Of a stretch of DNA of 14,989 bases, positions 1-6,094 are shown in pieces; the stretch's first letter is position 1, and every line of letters starts with the position of its first letter. The position numbers were made by a program, and so were the translations under genes. The notes beneath the pieces were generated by a model. It saw only the letters and a list, made by a program, of their open reading frames with translations, was not told the origin of the DNA and did not search any database. This DNA comes from an uncultured Parabacteroides sp. (lineage in GTDB: Bacteria > Bacteroidota > Bacteroidia > Bacteroidales > Tannerellaceae): the NCBI GenBank assembly GCA_900547435.1, contig URGO01000074.1, positions 1-14,989 on the forward strand. The letters are read 5' to 3'.

Positions 1-1347
1 CACATCATCTCCGATGACACACAATTCTCCTCGCGCATTATAGGTCAGGAGCTTTCCCATGCGTTTGTATAGCTCAGCACCGATGAATGTTGAAAACTCA
101 TCATACGTGATGGTCCCACCTCCAGCTGTAAAAACAGGACGTGAAATAACATTTTCGCCTACAATGGGCATATTGCCTTCCGCACTTTTTGCGTTTTGCA
201 TCCGGTATCGGCGTTTTTCGAGGTCAATGAAAGCTGTCAGTCCGAACTTAGCCCAGTTTTGGAATCCTTCCCGTAAAGATAAGGCGAATGTATTCTTCAT
301 ACTCCACGAGTAGTAGACATCATTCAGGGTCTTATCATTGTTGAGCGGTTGTCCGTTGTTGAATAATGTATCTATCGCATAGCTGTTTCCTTCAGAAATG
401 AAACGGCGTTTATGGTCTTCATATTGGAAGGTATGGATAATGCTGGAAACGGGTACGAACACCTCTTTGGCATAGCCTTCCTCGTCTGTTTCCTCCAAGG
501 TTTTGGTGAATCCTAAATTATACCGGTGTGTCAGGAAGAGTTGTTTTCCCCGGATGCGATTGAACACATCAGTATAAAGTACTGGAAAATCCTTGGCGGT
601 AGGTTGTCTTCTTCCCTCCTCATGATTGTCCGGGTCGGTCAGATAGGTGTCATCGCTCAACCCTCCGTTTTCGTGAGTTACAAAATTATAATTACCGGCA
701 AAGGCATTCAATTCATATCGGTCTGAACGATAACTTCCGAAGATACGGTAACTGAGTAACTTATTTCCGTTAGAAGAATAGAAACCACGCCCGTAGATAT
801 AATCGAAATCTCCTCCGATATTGATTCTCTTTCCGATGTTCAAGGCCAGTGTACCTTTTAACTGCTCTTCTCGGTTGGTGCTTCCTCCAGCCGTAGTGTA
901 CATGATATCGGTAAAAGGAAGTTTGGTGTCATAGAACTTGGCATTTTCTGGTGTCGTAAGATAATAATCATACGCATCCGCGAACATGAAATCACGTGCC
1001 TCTTTCCGTTCGGAGAAAATGCGAGTCTGGGCAGGAGAGCCTAAGTTAGCCAGATAGCCGATAGCCAGTCCTTTCCCTTCCACCAGGGTATTGTTAGCCG
1101 TATTCAGCCGGTCCGTATCCATTGGGGCAATATAGGCGTCACCCAGTAAAGGGGTCAATTGATAAGCCGTGACCCGCCTATTTTTCAGATCCGTGCTGTC
1201 TTTTACAAGCAGACTATCGGCTAAGGCCGTGTTTCCTTTTGACAGGCTGGAAAGTGAAAAGCCTCCTTTGCCCCCTCCCGGACGGACTTGGGCAAAGAGA
1301 CTTATCGGTATAAATAATAGTATGAGTAAATACAGTCCTTGTTTCAT
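1..1347 (-). CDS. Putative outer-membrane porin, partial (C-terminus beyond the left edge)
   Basis: The minus-strand frame is open from the ATG at 1347-1345 to base 1, exactly 449 codons, with no stop, so the C-terminus is missing. The N-terminus (MKQGLYLLILLFIPISLFAQ) is a Sec signal peptide, probably cleaved after Ala-19. The rest is rich in aromatic, Gly, Asn and Asp residues with alternating patterns such as DFDYIYGRGFYSSNG and RGKQLFLTHRYNLGF, typical of an outer-membrane beta-barrel. From memory the sequence matches the Bacteroidetes 'putative porin' family (Pfam Porin_10), usually about 600-700 residues. It probably forms an outer-membrane channel of unknown substrate. There is no TonB plug domain, so it is not a SusC-type receptor. 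The ATG overlaps the korC stop as ATGA, which suggests translational coupling and makes it the last visible gene of the kor operon. The family call is firm; the substrate is unknown. Confidence 0.87.
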   Translation of the reverse strand, partial: MKQGLYLLILLFIPISLFAQVRPGGGKGGFSLSSLSKGNTALADSLLVKDSTDLKNRRVTAYQLTPLLGDAYIAPMDTDRLNTANNTLVEGKGLAIGYLANLGSPAQTRIFSERKEARDFMFADAYDYYLTTPENAKFYDTKLPFTDIMYTTAGGSTNREEQLKGTLALNIGKRINIGGDFDYIYGRGFYSSNGNKLLSYRIFGSYRSDRYELNAFAGNYNFVTHENGGLSDDTYLTDPDNHEEGRRQPTAKDFPVLYTDVFNRIRGKQLFLTHRYNLGFTKTLEETDEEGYAKEVFVPVSSIIHTFQYEDHKRRFISEGNSYAIDTLFNNGQPLNNDKTLNDVYYSWSMKNTFALSLREGFQNWAKFGLTAFIDLEKRRYRMQNAKSAEGNMPIVGENVISRPVFTAGGGTITYDEFSTFIGAELYKRMGKLLTYNARGELCVIGDDV

Positions 1348-1898
1348 TGGCACAAAGACACTTTCTGGATAATCTCCATCCCTTTCAAAATAGCAGCCTC
1401 GTTCATCGGAATCAGGTTGTGATGGCGTTGTGGCAAAGATTTCTTCAATCCTAACAACACGTTTTCCATCTTGACCATAGGAGCCACTTTTAGCAATCCA
1501 CCTAAAATAAGCATATTAAACGCTTTGGCGTTCTGCATTTCGGCCGCAGCATCCATAGCATCTACGCGATACACTTGGATATCCTTCCGTTTGATTTCAG
1601 TATGGATTCCATATCCGTCATAAATTAATATTCCACCCGGTTTCACCTTGTTCTCGAATTTATCCAACGAAGGTTGATTCAAGATGATGGCGATATCATA
1701 TTCGTTTAGGATAGGAGAACTGATAGGCTCGTCACTTAGAATAACAGTAACATTAGCCGTTCCGCCTCGTTGTTCAGGGCCATAAGAAGGCATCCACGTT
1801 ACTTCCTTTCCTTCCATCAGTCCGGAGTAGGCAAGAATTTTTCCCATTGACAAAACACCTTGTCCGCCGAATCCGGCAATAATAATCTCGTGTTTCAT
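1344..1898 (-). CDS. korC: 2-oxoacid:ferredoxin oxidoreductase, gamma subunit
   Basis: This 184-residue protein is the gamma subunit of a 2-oxoacid:ferredoxin oxidoreductase, the cytoplasmic complex that oxidatively decarboxylates a 2-oxoacid to its acyl-CoA and passes electrons to ferredoxin. Family marks are the N-terminal GFGGQGV at residues 9-15 and PSYGPEQRGG at 37-46, followed by the alpha/beta core of the POR gamma domain. The length is normal for a stand-alone gamma subunit. It follows korB by 20 bp, and its TGA overlaps the ATG of the downstream porin by four bases. The ATG at 1898 begins directly with the conserved beta strand (MKHEIIIAGFGGQG), so the start is secure. Substrate preference (2-oxoglutarate or branched-chain oxoacids) cannot be read from this subunit. 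Confidence 0.94.
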   Translation of the reverse strand: MKHEIIIAGFGGQGVLSMGKILAYSGLMEGKEVTWMPSYGPEQRGGTANVTVILSDEPISSPILNEYDIAIILNQPSLDKFENKVKPGGILIYDGYGIHTEIKRKDIQVYRVDAMDAAAEMQNAKAFNMLILGGLLKVAPMVKMENVLLGLKKSLPQRHHNLIPMNEAAILKGMEIIQKVSLCQ

Positions 1899-1918
1899 TT
1901 CTTTTTTGAACGTTTTTG

Positions 1919-2683
1919 TTATTCTACATTCTTTAAATCACCCAGTGGATAGAACGGGAACATATTTTCTTCCATCCATTTATAAGCGCGTTCTGGACTC
2001 ATTTTCCATCCGGACGAGCAGGTTGAGACAAACTCTACGATTGATGTACCTTTTCCGGCCATCGAGTTCTCAAACGCTTTGCGCAGCATCTTCTTTGCTT
2101 TTCGTACAGCAGCCGCATTTTGCACGCTTTGACGTGTTACCAAACAAGTCCCTTCCAATTGAGCCAGCAGGTTCCCAATCTTCAACGGATACCCGTTCAG
2201 AGCCACATCACGTCCGTAAGGGCAAGTAGAGGTTTTCATACCTTCCAATGTAGTTGGAGCCATTTGTCCTCCGGTCATTCCGTAAATAGCATTGTTTACG
2301 AAGATAATCACGATATTCTCACCTCTGTTTGCCGCATGGATAGTTTCGGCAGTACCGATAGCCGCCAGGTCCCCGTCCCCTTGATAGGTAAAGACCATTT
2401 TCGATGGGTTCAACCGTTTGATAGCAGTAGCGATGGCTGGAGCACGTCCGTGGGCTGCCTCTTCCCAATCAATATCTATAAAGTTATAAGCAAAGACGGC
2501 ACATCCTACAGGAGAAACACCAATCGTGTTTTCTTCCATGCCCATCTCCTCAATTACTTCGGCAATCAGTTTATGGATTACACCGTGGCTGCATCCCGGG
2601 CAATAGTGCATTGGATTGTCGTTCATCAACTTGGGTTTTGTATAAACCAAGTTTTCGGGATTTATGATTTCATTTGTTTCCAT
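1919..2683 (-). CDS. korB: 2-oxoacid:ferredoxin oxidoreductase, beta (TPP-binding) subunit
   Basis: This 254-residue subunit carries the thiamine pyrophosphate site of the oxoacid:ferredoxin oxidoreductase. Counting from the ATG, CPGCSH lies near residues 28-33 and the TPP/Mg motif GDGDLAAIGTAE near 102-113, followed by VNNAIYGMTGGQ near 129-140, the usual GDG...NN arrangement. The length fits stand-alone KorB/VorA subunits. I chose the ATG at 2683 (METNEIINPENLVY). The frame can be extended two codons to a TTG at 2689, but nothing supports that weaker start. The stop is 20 bp before korC, and the gene starts 14 bp after a small membrane-protein gene. No residues look missing. Whether the complex prefers 2-oxoglutarate, pyruvate or branched-chain oxoacids is open, though the four-subunit set resembles KorDABC and VorB-type clusters. 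Confidence 0.95.
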   Translation of the reverse strand: METNEIINPENLVYTKPKLMNDNPMHYCPGCSHGVIHKLIAEVIEEMGMEENTIGVSPVGCAVFAYNFIDIDWEEAAHGRAPAIATAIKRLNPSKMVFTYQGDGDLAAIGTAETIHAANRGENIVIIFVNNAIYGMTGGQMAPTTLEGMKTSTCPYGRDVALNGYPLKIGNLLAQLEGTCLVTRQSVQNAAAVRKAKKMLRKAFENSMAGKGTSIVEFVSTCSSGWKMSPERAYKWMEENMFPFYPLGDLKNVE

Positions 2684-2697
2684 AATCAATCCTTTTT

Positions 2698-2871
2698 TTA
2701 ATTAAAAAATCTCAGTATATATTGTATAATCCGGATACCGATAGCTATGCCGCCTATGGTCAGCGTGGTGCTTCTCTCCACTGAAGGAATGAAAAAGCAT
2801 ACCACTGTAGCTATGGCCAGCAACATAAATAGCATGGTCAATATTCCGTCCGATTTACTTCCACGAATCAT
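2698..2871 (-). CDS. Small two-helix membrane protein between korA and korB (57 aa)
   Basis: A 57-residue reading frame runs from the ATG at 2871-2869 to the TAA at 2700-2698. An in-frame TAA two codons upstream fixes the start. The protein begins MIRGSKSDG and has two hydrophobic stretches at about residues 10-29 (ILTMLFMLLAIATVVCFFIP) and 36-53 (TLTIGGIAIGIRIIQYIL), joined by a short polar turn (SVERS). That predicts a small inner-membrane hairpin protein. It lies 27 bp after korA and 14 bp before korB on the same strand, in a gap that would otherwise separate two subunits of one complex. I do not recognise a named family. Membrane anchoring or assembly of the otherwise soluble oxidoreductase is only a guess from position. 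The frame, the hydrophobic pattern and the snug fit between neighbours argue that it is a real gene. Confidence 0.8.
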   Translation of the reverse strand: MIRGSKSDGILTMLFMLLAIATVVCFFIPSVERSTTLTIGGIAIGIRIIQYILRFFN

Positions 2872-2898
2872 AATTTAGTCGTTAGTAATTTCTAACTT

Positions 2899-3984
2899 TT
2901 AATTTTCAATTATCAATTCTTTAAGAGCCTCCAGTACTTCGTCCGGCGTAAAAACGATTCCGCCCAATCGGCCGAAATGTTCCACCTTGACTTTTCCTTT
3001 TACTGCTAACCGGATATCCTCTACCATCTGCCCAGCGTTCAATTCTACTGAAAGAATCCCTTTCACCTGATTGGCATATTGAGCAATAGCATCTGTCGGG
3101 AATGGCCATAAAGTGATGGGGCGGAGCAGACCGAGTTTAATGCCTTCTGCACGGGCGTTCTCTACCACCTTTTGACAGATGCGGGCTGATGAGCCGAAAG
3201 CAACCAACAAGTAAGAAGCGTCCTCGCAATGGAATTCTTCATAACGTACTTCGTTCTTTTCAATCTCTTGATATTTTTTTTGGAAGCGGATATTGTTTTC
3301 CTCCATTCTGGCTGGGTCAAGCTCCAAAGAAGTAATGATATTCGGTTTGCGGGTGCTTTTCTTTCCGCGGGCAGCCCACGGACATTCCGCTTCAATTTCC
3401 TCATCTGTACGGCGCGGATGGAAAGGAGGAAGAAGCACTTTCTCCATCATTTGTCCCACGATACCGTCTGCCAGAATGATAGCTGGATTGCGGTATTTGA
3501 ACGCAAGGTCGAATCCTAAGCCTACGAAATCGGCCATTTCCTGAACCGATGAAGGAGCCAATGTAATCAATCTGTAATCGCCATGACCTCCGCCTTTCAC
3601 CGTCTGGAAGTAGTCGGCCTGGCTGGGTTGGATAGTCCCTAATCCGGGGCCTCCGCGCATCACATTAACAATCAGGCAGGGTAATTCGGCTCCGGCAAGG
3701 TAAGAAACGCCTTCCTGCATTAAGCTGACACCAGGGCTAGATGAAGAAGTCATTACCCGTTTCCCGGTACCAGCACCTCCATATATCATATTGATAGAAG
3801 CCACTTCGCTTTCGGCTTGTAATACTACCATCCCCGTTGTTTCCCAAGGCATTTCTGCCATCAATGTTTCCAATACTTCGGATTGTGGTGTAATCGGATA
3901 GCCGAAATATCCGTCCGCGCCATAACGAATAGCAGCATGGGCAATAGCCGCTTTGCCTTTCATCAGTTTTATTTCTTCAGCCAT
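2899..3984 (-). CDS. korA: 2-oxoacid:ferredoxin oxidoreductase, alpha subunit (KorA/VorB type)
   Basis: This 361-residue alpha subunit supplies the pyrimidine-binding half of the TPP site and the transketolase-like C-terminal domain. Visible marks are GYPITPQSE near residues 28-36, QAESE at 56-60, TSSSSPG near 79-85, and RGGPGLGT at 110-117 followed by QPSQADYF, all typical of the KorA/VorB family. From about residue 255 the C-terminal domain (YLLVAFGSSARICQ, LRPITLWPFP) is the POR domain II. The length matches stand-alone alpha subunits. The ATG at 3984 lies one base after the ferredoxin-subunit stop, so translation is probably coupled. VorB and KorA are hard to separate by eye, so the substrate (2-oxoglutarate or 3-methyl-2-oxobutanoate) is uncertain. 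The last codons and stop run into an AT-rich repeat-like stretch (2893-2923). Confidence 0.95.
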   Translation of the reverse strand: MAEEIKLMKGKAAIAHAAIRYGADGYFGYPITPQSEVLETLMAEMPWETTGMVVLQAESEVASINMIYGGAGTGKRVMTSSSSPGVSLMQEGVSYLAGAELPCLIVNVMRGGPGLGTIQPSQADYFQTVKGGGHGDYRLITLAPSSVQEMADFVGLGFDLAFKYRNPAIILADGIVGQMMEKVLLPPFHPRRTDEEIEAECPWAARGKKSTRKPNIITSLELDPARMEENNIRFQKKYQEIEKNEVRYEEFHCEDASYLLVAFGSSARICQKVVENARAEGIKLGLLRPITLWPFPTDAIAQYANQVKGILSVELNAGQMVEDIRLAVKGKVKVEHFGRLGGIVFTPDEVLEALKELIIEN

Positions 3985-3985
3985 A

Positions 3986-4216
3986 TCAGTCTATTTTCTT
4001 TTTATAGATGGTTAAACATCCGTCCGGACAAACTAATCCGCAACTTGCGCATCCGATGCAATTGTCGGGCGATTTCATATACACAAAATGATAGCCTTTG
4101 TTGTTGACTTCCCGAGGGTGCAGTTCCAATACATCCGAAGGACAGGCTACTACGCAAAGGTTACAGCCTTTACACCGCTCTGTATTCACTACAACGGCGC
4201 CTCTGAATTTTGCCAT
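3986..4216 (-). CDS. korD: 2x[4Fe-4S] ferredoxin-like delta subunit of the oxoacid oxidoreductase
   Basis: This 76-residue protein contains two complete [4Fe-4S] motifs. Cluster one uses C15, C18, C21 and C25 (CKGCNLCVVACP). Cluster two uses C53, C56, C59 and C63 (CIGCASCGLVCP). An extra Cys-67 follows. It is the electron-transfer subunit that carries electrons from the TPP site of KorAB to the external ferredoxin. It is the first gene of the operon, and its stop is one base before the korA ATG. The ATG at 4216 is preceded on the coding strand by an A-rich run of CTAAAAA units ending in AATATG, the kind of leader Bacteroidetes use instead of a Shine-Dalgarno site. The length and cysteine layout are normal for KorD/VorD. 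Confidence 0.94.
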   Translation of the reverse strand: MAKFRGAVVVNTERCKGCNLCVVACPSDVLELHPREVNNKGYHFVYMKSPDNCIGCASCGLVCPDGCLTIYKKKID

Positions 4217-4220
4217 ATTA

Positions 4221-4264
4221 TTTTTAGTTTTTAGTTTTTTAGTTCTTTGGTTTATGAGTTTTAG
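4221..4264 (-). repeat. CTAAAAA-type leader repeat upstream of korD
   Basis: On the plus strand this reads TTTTTAG, TTTTTAG, TTTTTTAG and then degenerate versions. On the coding (minus) strand it is an iterated CTAAAAA leader ending four bases before the korD ATG. Similar leaders precede ubiE (6022-6048) and tsaB (14007-14030). Bacteroidetes generally initiate without Shine-Dalgarno sites and favour A-rich upstream sequence, so this may help translation. It could also be neutral low-complexity DNA. Confidence 0.55.
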
Positions 4265-4355
4265 TTTATGTTTTTTGCTTATAAGTCATTGTTGAGTTTT
4301 AACTTACAAATTCACAAATTTATAAACTAATCAACTCACTTCCTCATTTGCCGCC

Positions 4356-4363
4356 CAAAGGTA
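4356..4363 (-). promoter_or_regulatory. Possible -7 box of the kor operon promoter
   Basis: On the minus strand this reads TACCTTTG, a perfect match to the Bacteroidetes primary-sigma -7 consensus TAnnTTTG. It would give a leader of roughly 130 bases before korD. No TTTG is seen at the expected -33 spacing (19-21 bp further upstream), so the call rests on the -7 box and position only. A second match, TAAATTTG, occurs at 4315-4322. Confidence 0.35.
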
Positions 4364-4402
4364 AGCAAAAACTTTGAATATAGTAGTCGGTTTAGAAGAT
4401 AA

Positions 4403-4437
4403 ATTCATCATTCATGATTCATCACCCATGATTCAAA
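4403..4437. repeat. Five tandem heptamers, ATTCATN type
   Basis: The units start at 4403, 4410, 4417, 4424 and 4431, spaced exactly 7 bp. The first three are ATTCATC, ATTCATG and ATTCATC; the last two are degenerate. The array lies downstream of the aroE terminator and upstream of the kor promoter candidate. It resembles in period and TTCA core the heptamers at 12193-12227. Confidence 0.7.
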
Positions 4438-4458
4438 GGTTGTCAATATAAGTCTAAG

Positions 4459-4498
4459 AAATATCGGGTATTCGCATTGGCGAGAATACCCGATATTT
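4459..4498 (-). terminator. Intrinsic terminator after aroE
   Basis: A perfect 15-bp stem (4459-4473 paired with 4484-4498) encloses a 10-base loop and lies about 21 bases after the aroE stop. The plus strand has a T-run at 4496-4501, which on the minus strand is the A-run that often precedes a hairpin. The minus-strand 3' side ends in ATATTTCTT, a weak U-tract. It probably ends the phoH-purC-ubiE-aroE transcript. Confidence 0.8.
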
Positions 4499-4519
4499 TT
4501 TAGAAGCTGGATGAGAGAA

Positions 4520-5263
4520 TTATCTTTGCCAAATATCCCATGCGGCAAAAGCTTGAAGAAGAAGCATTTCAAGGCCATTTTTGACCGTTGCGCCCTGCTC
4601 TTTTCCCTTTTTCATAAATAGGGTTTCATCCGGATTGTAGAGCAAATCATACAAAAGATGTACCGGAGTCAACAATTCATATGGAATATGTGGACATTCG
4701 TTTACATTCGGGAACATACCCAGGGGAGTTGTATTTACGATAACTGTATGTTTTTCTATGATTTCCGGAGTCAGTTCCTCGTAAGTAAGGTTGTTCTCTT
4801 TCTTGGTACGAGACACGAAAGTCGGCTCGATGCCCAATTGTCTCAATCCATGAAAAACGGCTTTGGAGGCTCCGCCTGTACCTAAAATCAAGGCATATGC
4901 GTGCGATTTATTTAACAATGGCTCGATAGACTCTTTAAAACCGATGACATCCGAATTATAGCCAACCAGCTTCGTTTTTCCGAAACGGCCTTTCGCAAAT
5001 TTGATGACATTTACTGCCCCGATCTGGCGCGCGTCATCGTCTAAATCATCCAAATAAGGAATGACTTGTTCCTTGTAAGGAATCGTCACGTTCAATCCGT
5101 GCAGTTCGTGATTTTCTTTCAAAACGTTCTTTAGCTCCTTGATTGTCGGGATTTCAAAATTAATGTATTGCGCGTCAATGTTTTCCGCTTCAAATTTCTG
5201 ATTGAAGAAATTGCGGGAGAAAGAATGTCCCAACGGATAGCCTATCAAACCATACTTTTGCAT
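4520..5263 (-). CDS. aroE: Shikimate dehydrogenase
   Basis: This 247-residue enzyme reduces 3-dehydroshikimate to shikimate with NADPH in the aromatic amino acid pathway. The substrate-binding residues GHSFSR (12-17) and NVTIPYK (58-64) are present, with the catalytic Lys-64, and the paired Asp-105 follows in GYNSDVIGF. The nucleotide-binding glycine loop GTGGASKAV is at 128-136, NTTPLGM at 177-183, and the C-terminal NGLEMLLLQA helix near 229-238. The length is slightly below the usual 270, as is common in Bacteroidales. It is the last gene of a tight leftward run, 19 bp after ubiE and followed by a strong hairpin terminator. No key residues are missing. Confidence 0.97.
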   Translation of the reverse strand: MQKYGLIGYPLGHSFSRNFFNQKFEAENIDAQYINFEIPTIKELKNVLKENHELHGLNVTIPYKEQVIPYLDDLDDDARQIGAVNVIKFAKGRFGKTKLVGYNSDVIGFKESIEPLLNKSHAYALILGTGGASKAVFHGLRQLGIEPTFVSRTKKENNLTYEELTPEIIEKHTVIVNTTPLGMFPNVNECPHIPYELLTPVHLLYDLLYNPDETLFMKKGKEQGATVKNGLEMLLLQAFAAWDIWQR

Positions 5264-5282
5264 AACTGTTTAAACTCCTTAA

Positions 5283-6020
5283 TTATTTTGTTGCTGTATA
5301 AAGAGAGCAGATTCCGAAAGTGAAAGTACGTGCTTTCGCTTCTTTGTATCCGATGCGAGTCAGCAAATCGGTCATAGTCTTTCCCTGCGGAACTACTTTT
5401 ATTGAAGCTGGCAAATAGCTGTATGCCGCTTTTTCTTTTGAGATAAACCGCCCGACATTAGGAATGACGATCTTTGAATAAAGACCATACAACTGCTTCA
5501 TCGGGAAGTGTTCCGGTGTAGACAATTCAAGCACCATCAAATGTCCTCCGGGTTTCATCACGCGATACATTTCCGACAGGCCGCGTTCTATATCCTCGAA
5601 GTTTCGCACTCCAAAAGCGGCGGTTACAGCGTCAAATGTATCATCTGCATAAGTCAATTCCGTGCAATCCTGATATTCAAAAGTAATGTAGGTGTCCAGT
5701 CTAGCTTCAGCCACTTTCCGCCGGCCTATATCCATCATTCCTTCCGAGATATCTGCACCTATAATTCGATTGGCATTTAACTCTTTTTGCATCGAGATAG
5801 CCAAATCGCCTGTGCCGGTTGCAATATCTAAAATTTGCTTCGGCATGAAGGGGCGCAAGTAATTTATGCCTTTCCTGCGCCATCCTTTGTCGAAGCCAAA
5901 TGAGAGTGTATGGTTCAGCAAGTCATATTTCTCCGCTATTGCATCAAACATACGTCTAACTTGAATCCCTTTATGCTCCTCTTTATTATAAGGTAGAATC
6001 TTTTCTGAACCGTAGCCCAT
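5283..6020 (-). CDS. ubiE: Demethylmenaquinone methyltransferase (UbiE/MenG)
   Basis: This 245-residue SAM-dependent methyltransferase carries out the last step of menaquinone synthesis, the C-methylation of demethylmenaquinone. The N-terminal signature KYDLLNHTLSFGFDKGW (31-47) is followed by the SAM motif I LDIATGTGD at 64-72. The second family signature, FGVRNFED, is at 136-143, with RVMKPGG at 153-159. Anaerobic Bacteroidales make menaquinone rather than ubiquinone, so the MenG reaction is the relevant one. The ATG at 6020 is preceded on the coding strand by an A-rich repeat leader ending in AAAATATG. It is separated from purC by 64 bp of repeats and from aroE by 19 bp, all in one direction. 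Confidence 0.96.
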   Translation of the reverse strand: MGYGSEKILPYNKEEHKGIQVRRMFDAIAEKYDLLNHTLSFGFDKGWRRKGINYLRPFMPKQILDIATGTGDLAISMQKELNANRIIGADISEGMMDIGRRKVAEARLDTYITFEYQDCTELTYADDTFDAVTAAFGVRNFEDIERGLSEMYRVMKPGGHLMVLELSTPEHFPMKQLYGLYSKIVIPNVGRFISKEKAAYSYLPASIKVVPQGKTMTDLLTRIGYKEAKARTFTFGICSLYTATK

Positions 6021-6021
6021 A

Positions 6022-6048
6022 TTTTTTAGTTTCTTTTAGTTTTTTGAG
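6022..6048 (-). repeat. CTAAAAA-type leader repeat upstream of ubiE
   Basis: On the plus strand this reads TTTTTTAG, then TTTCTTTTAG, then TTTTTTGAG. On the coding strand it gives an A-rich, CTAAAA-containing leader that touches the ubiE ATG. It resembles the leaders of korD and tsaB. Confidence 0.5.
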
Positions 6049-6062
6049 TTGAAAAGTTTAAA

Positions 6063-6094
6063 CTCAACTTCTCAACTCATAAACTTATAAACTT
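6063..6094. repeat. Four tandem 8-bp units overlapping the purC stop codon
   Basis: The units CTCAACTT, CTCAACTC, ATAAACTT and ATAAACTT start at 6063, 6071, 6079 and 6087. The purC stop (6085-6087) and its last two codons fall inside the array, so the repeat has run into the end of a coding region. A short stem (TTGAGTT at 6044-6050 with AACTCAA at 6061-6067) overlaps its left end, but it has no T-tract. Confidence 0.6.

Larger units (their letters stand above)
4217..4519. other. Gene-free gap between korD and aroE
   Basis: This 303-bp AT-rich stretch separates the start of the kor operon from the end of the aroE operon; both run leftwards. It holds, from left to right, a T-rich repeat just upstream of korD (4221-4264), a loose 8-bp periodic region (about 4302-4349), a possible -7 promoter box (4356-4363), five tandem heptamers (4403-4437) and the aroE terminator hairpin (4459-4498). 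I found no convincing reading frame in it on either strand. Confidence 0.7.

Noticed and set aside
1..1347. TonB-dependent receptor (SusC-like) for the left-edge beta-barrel
   Set aside because: There is no TonB box, carboxypeptidase-like domain or plug domain after the signal peptide. The sequence fits the Bacteroidetes putative porin family instead.
2684..2689. Longer korB start at TTG (2689)
   Set aside because: The ATG two codons later (2683) fits the family start and leaves a normal 14-bp spacing to the upstream small gene.
2120..2701. 193-codon plus-strand frame opposite korB
   Set aside because: It lies antisense to a well-supported gene, shows no recognisable motif and has a composition typical of a complementary-strand shadow.
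6044..6067. Hairpin TTGAGTT...AACTCAA as a terminator between purC and ubiE
   Set aside because: The stem is only 7 AT-rich base pairs and has no T-run on the minus strand. The neighbours read as one operon.
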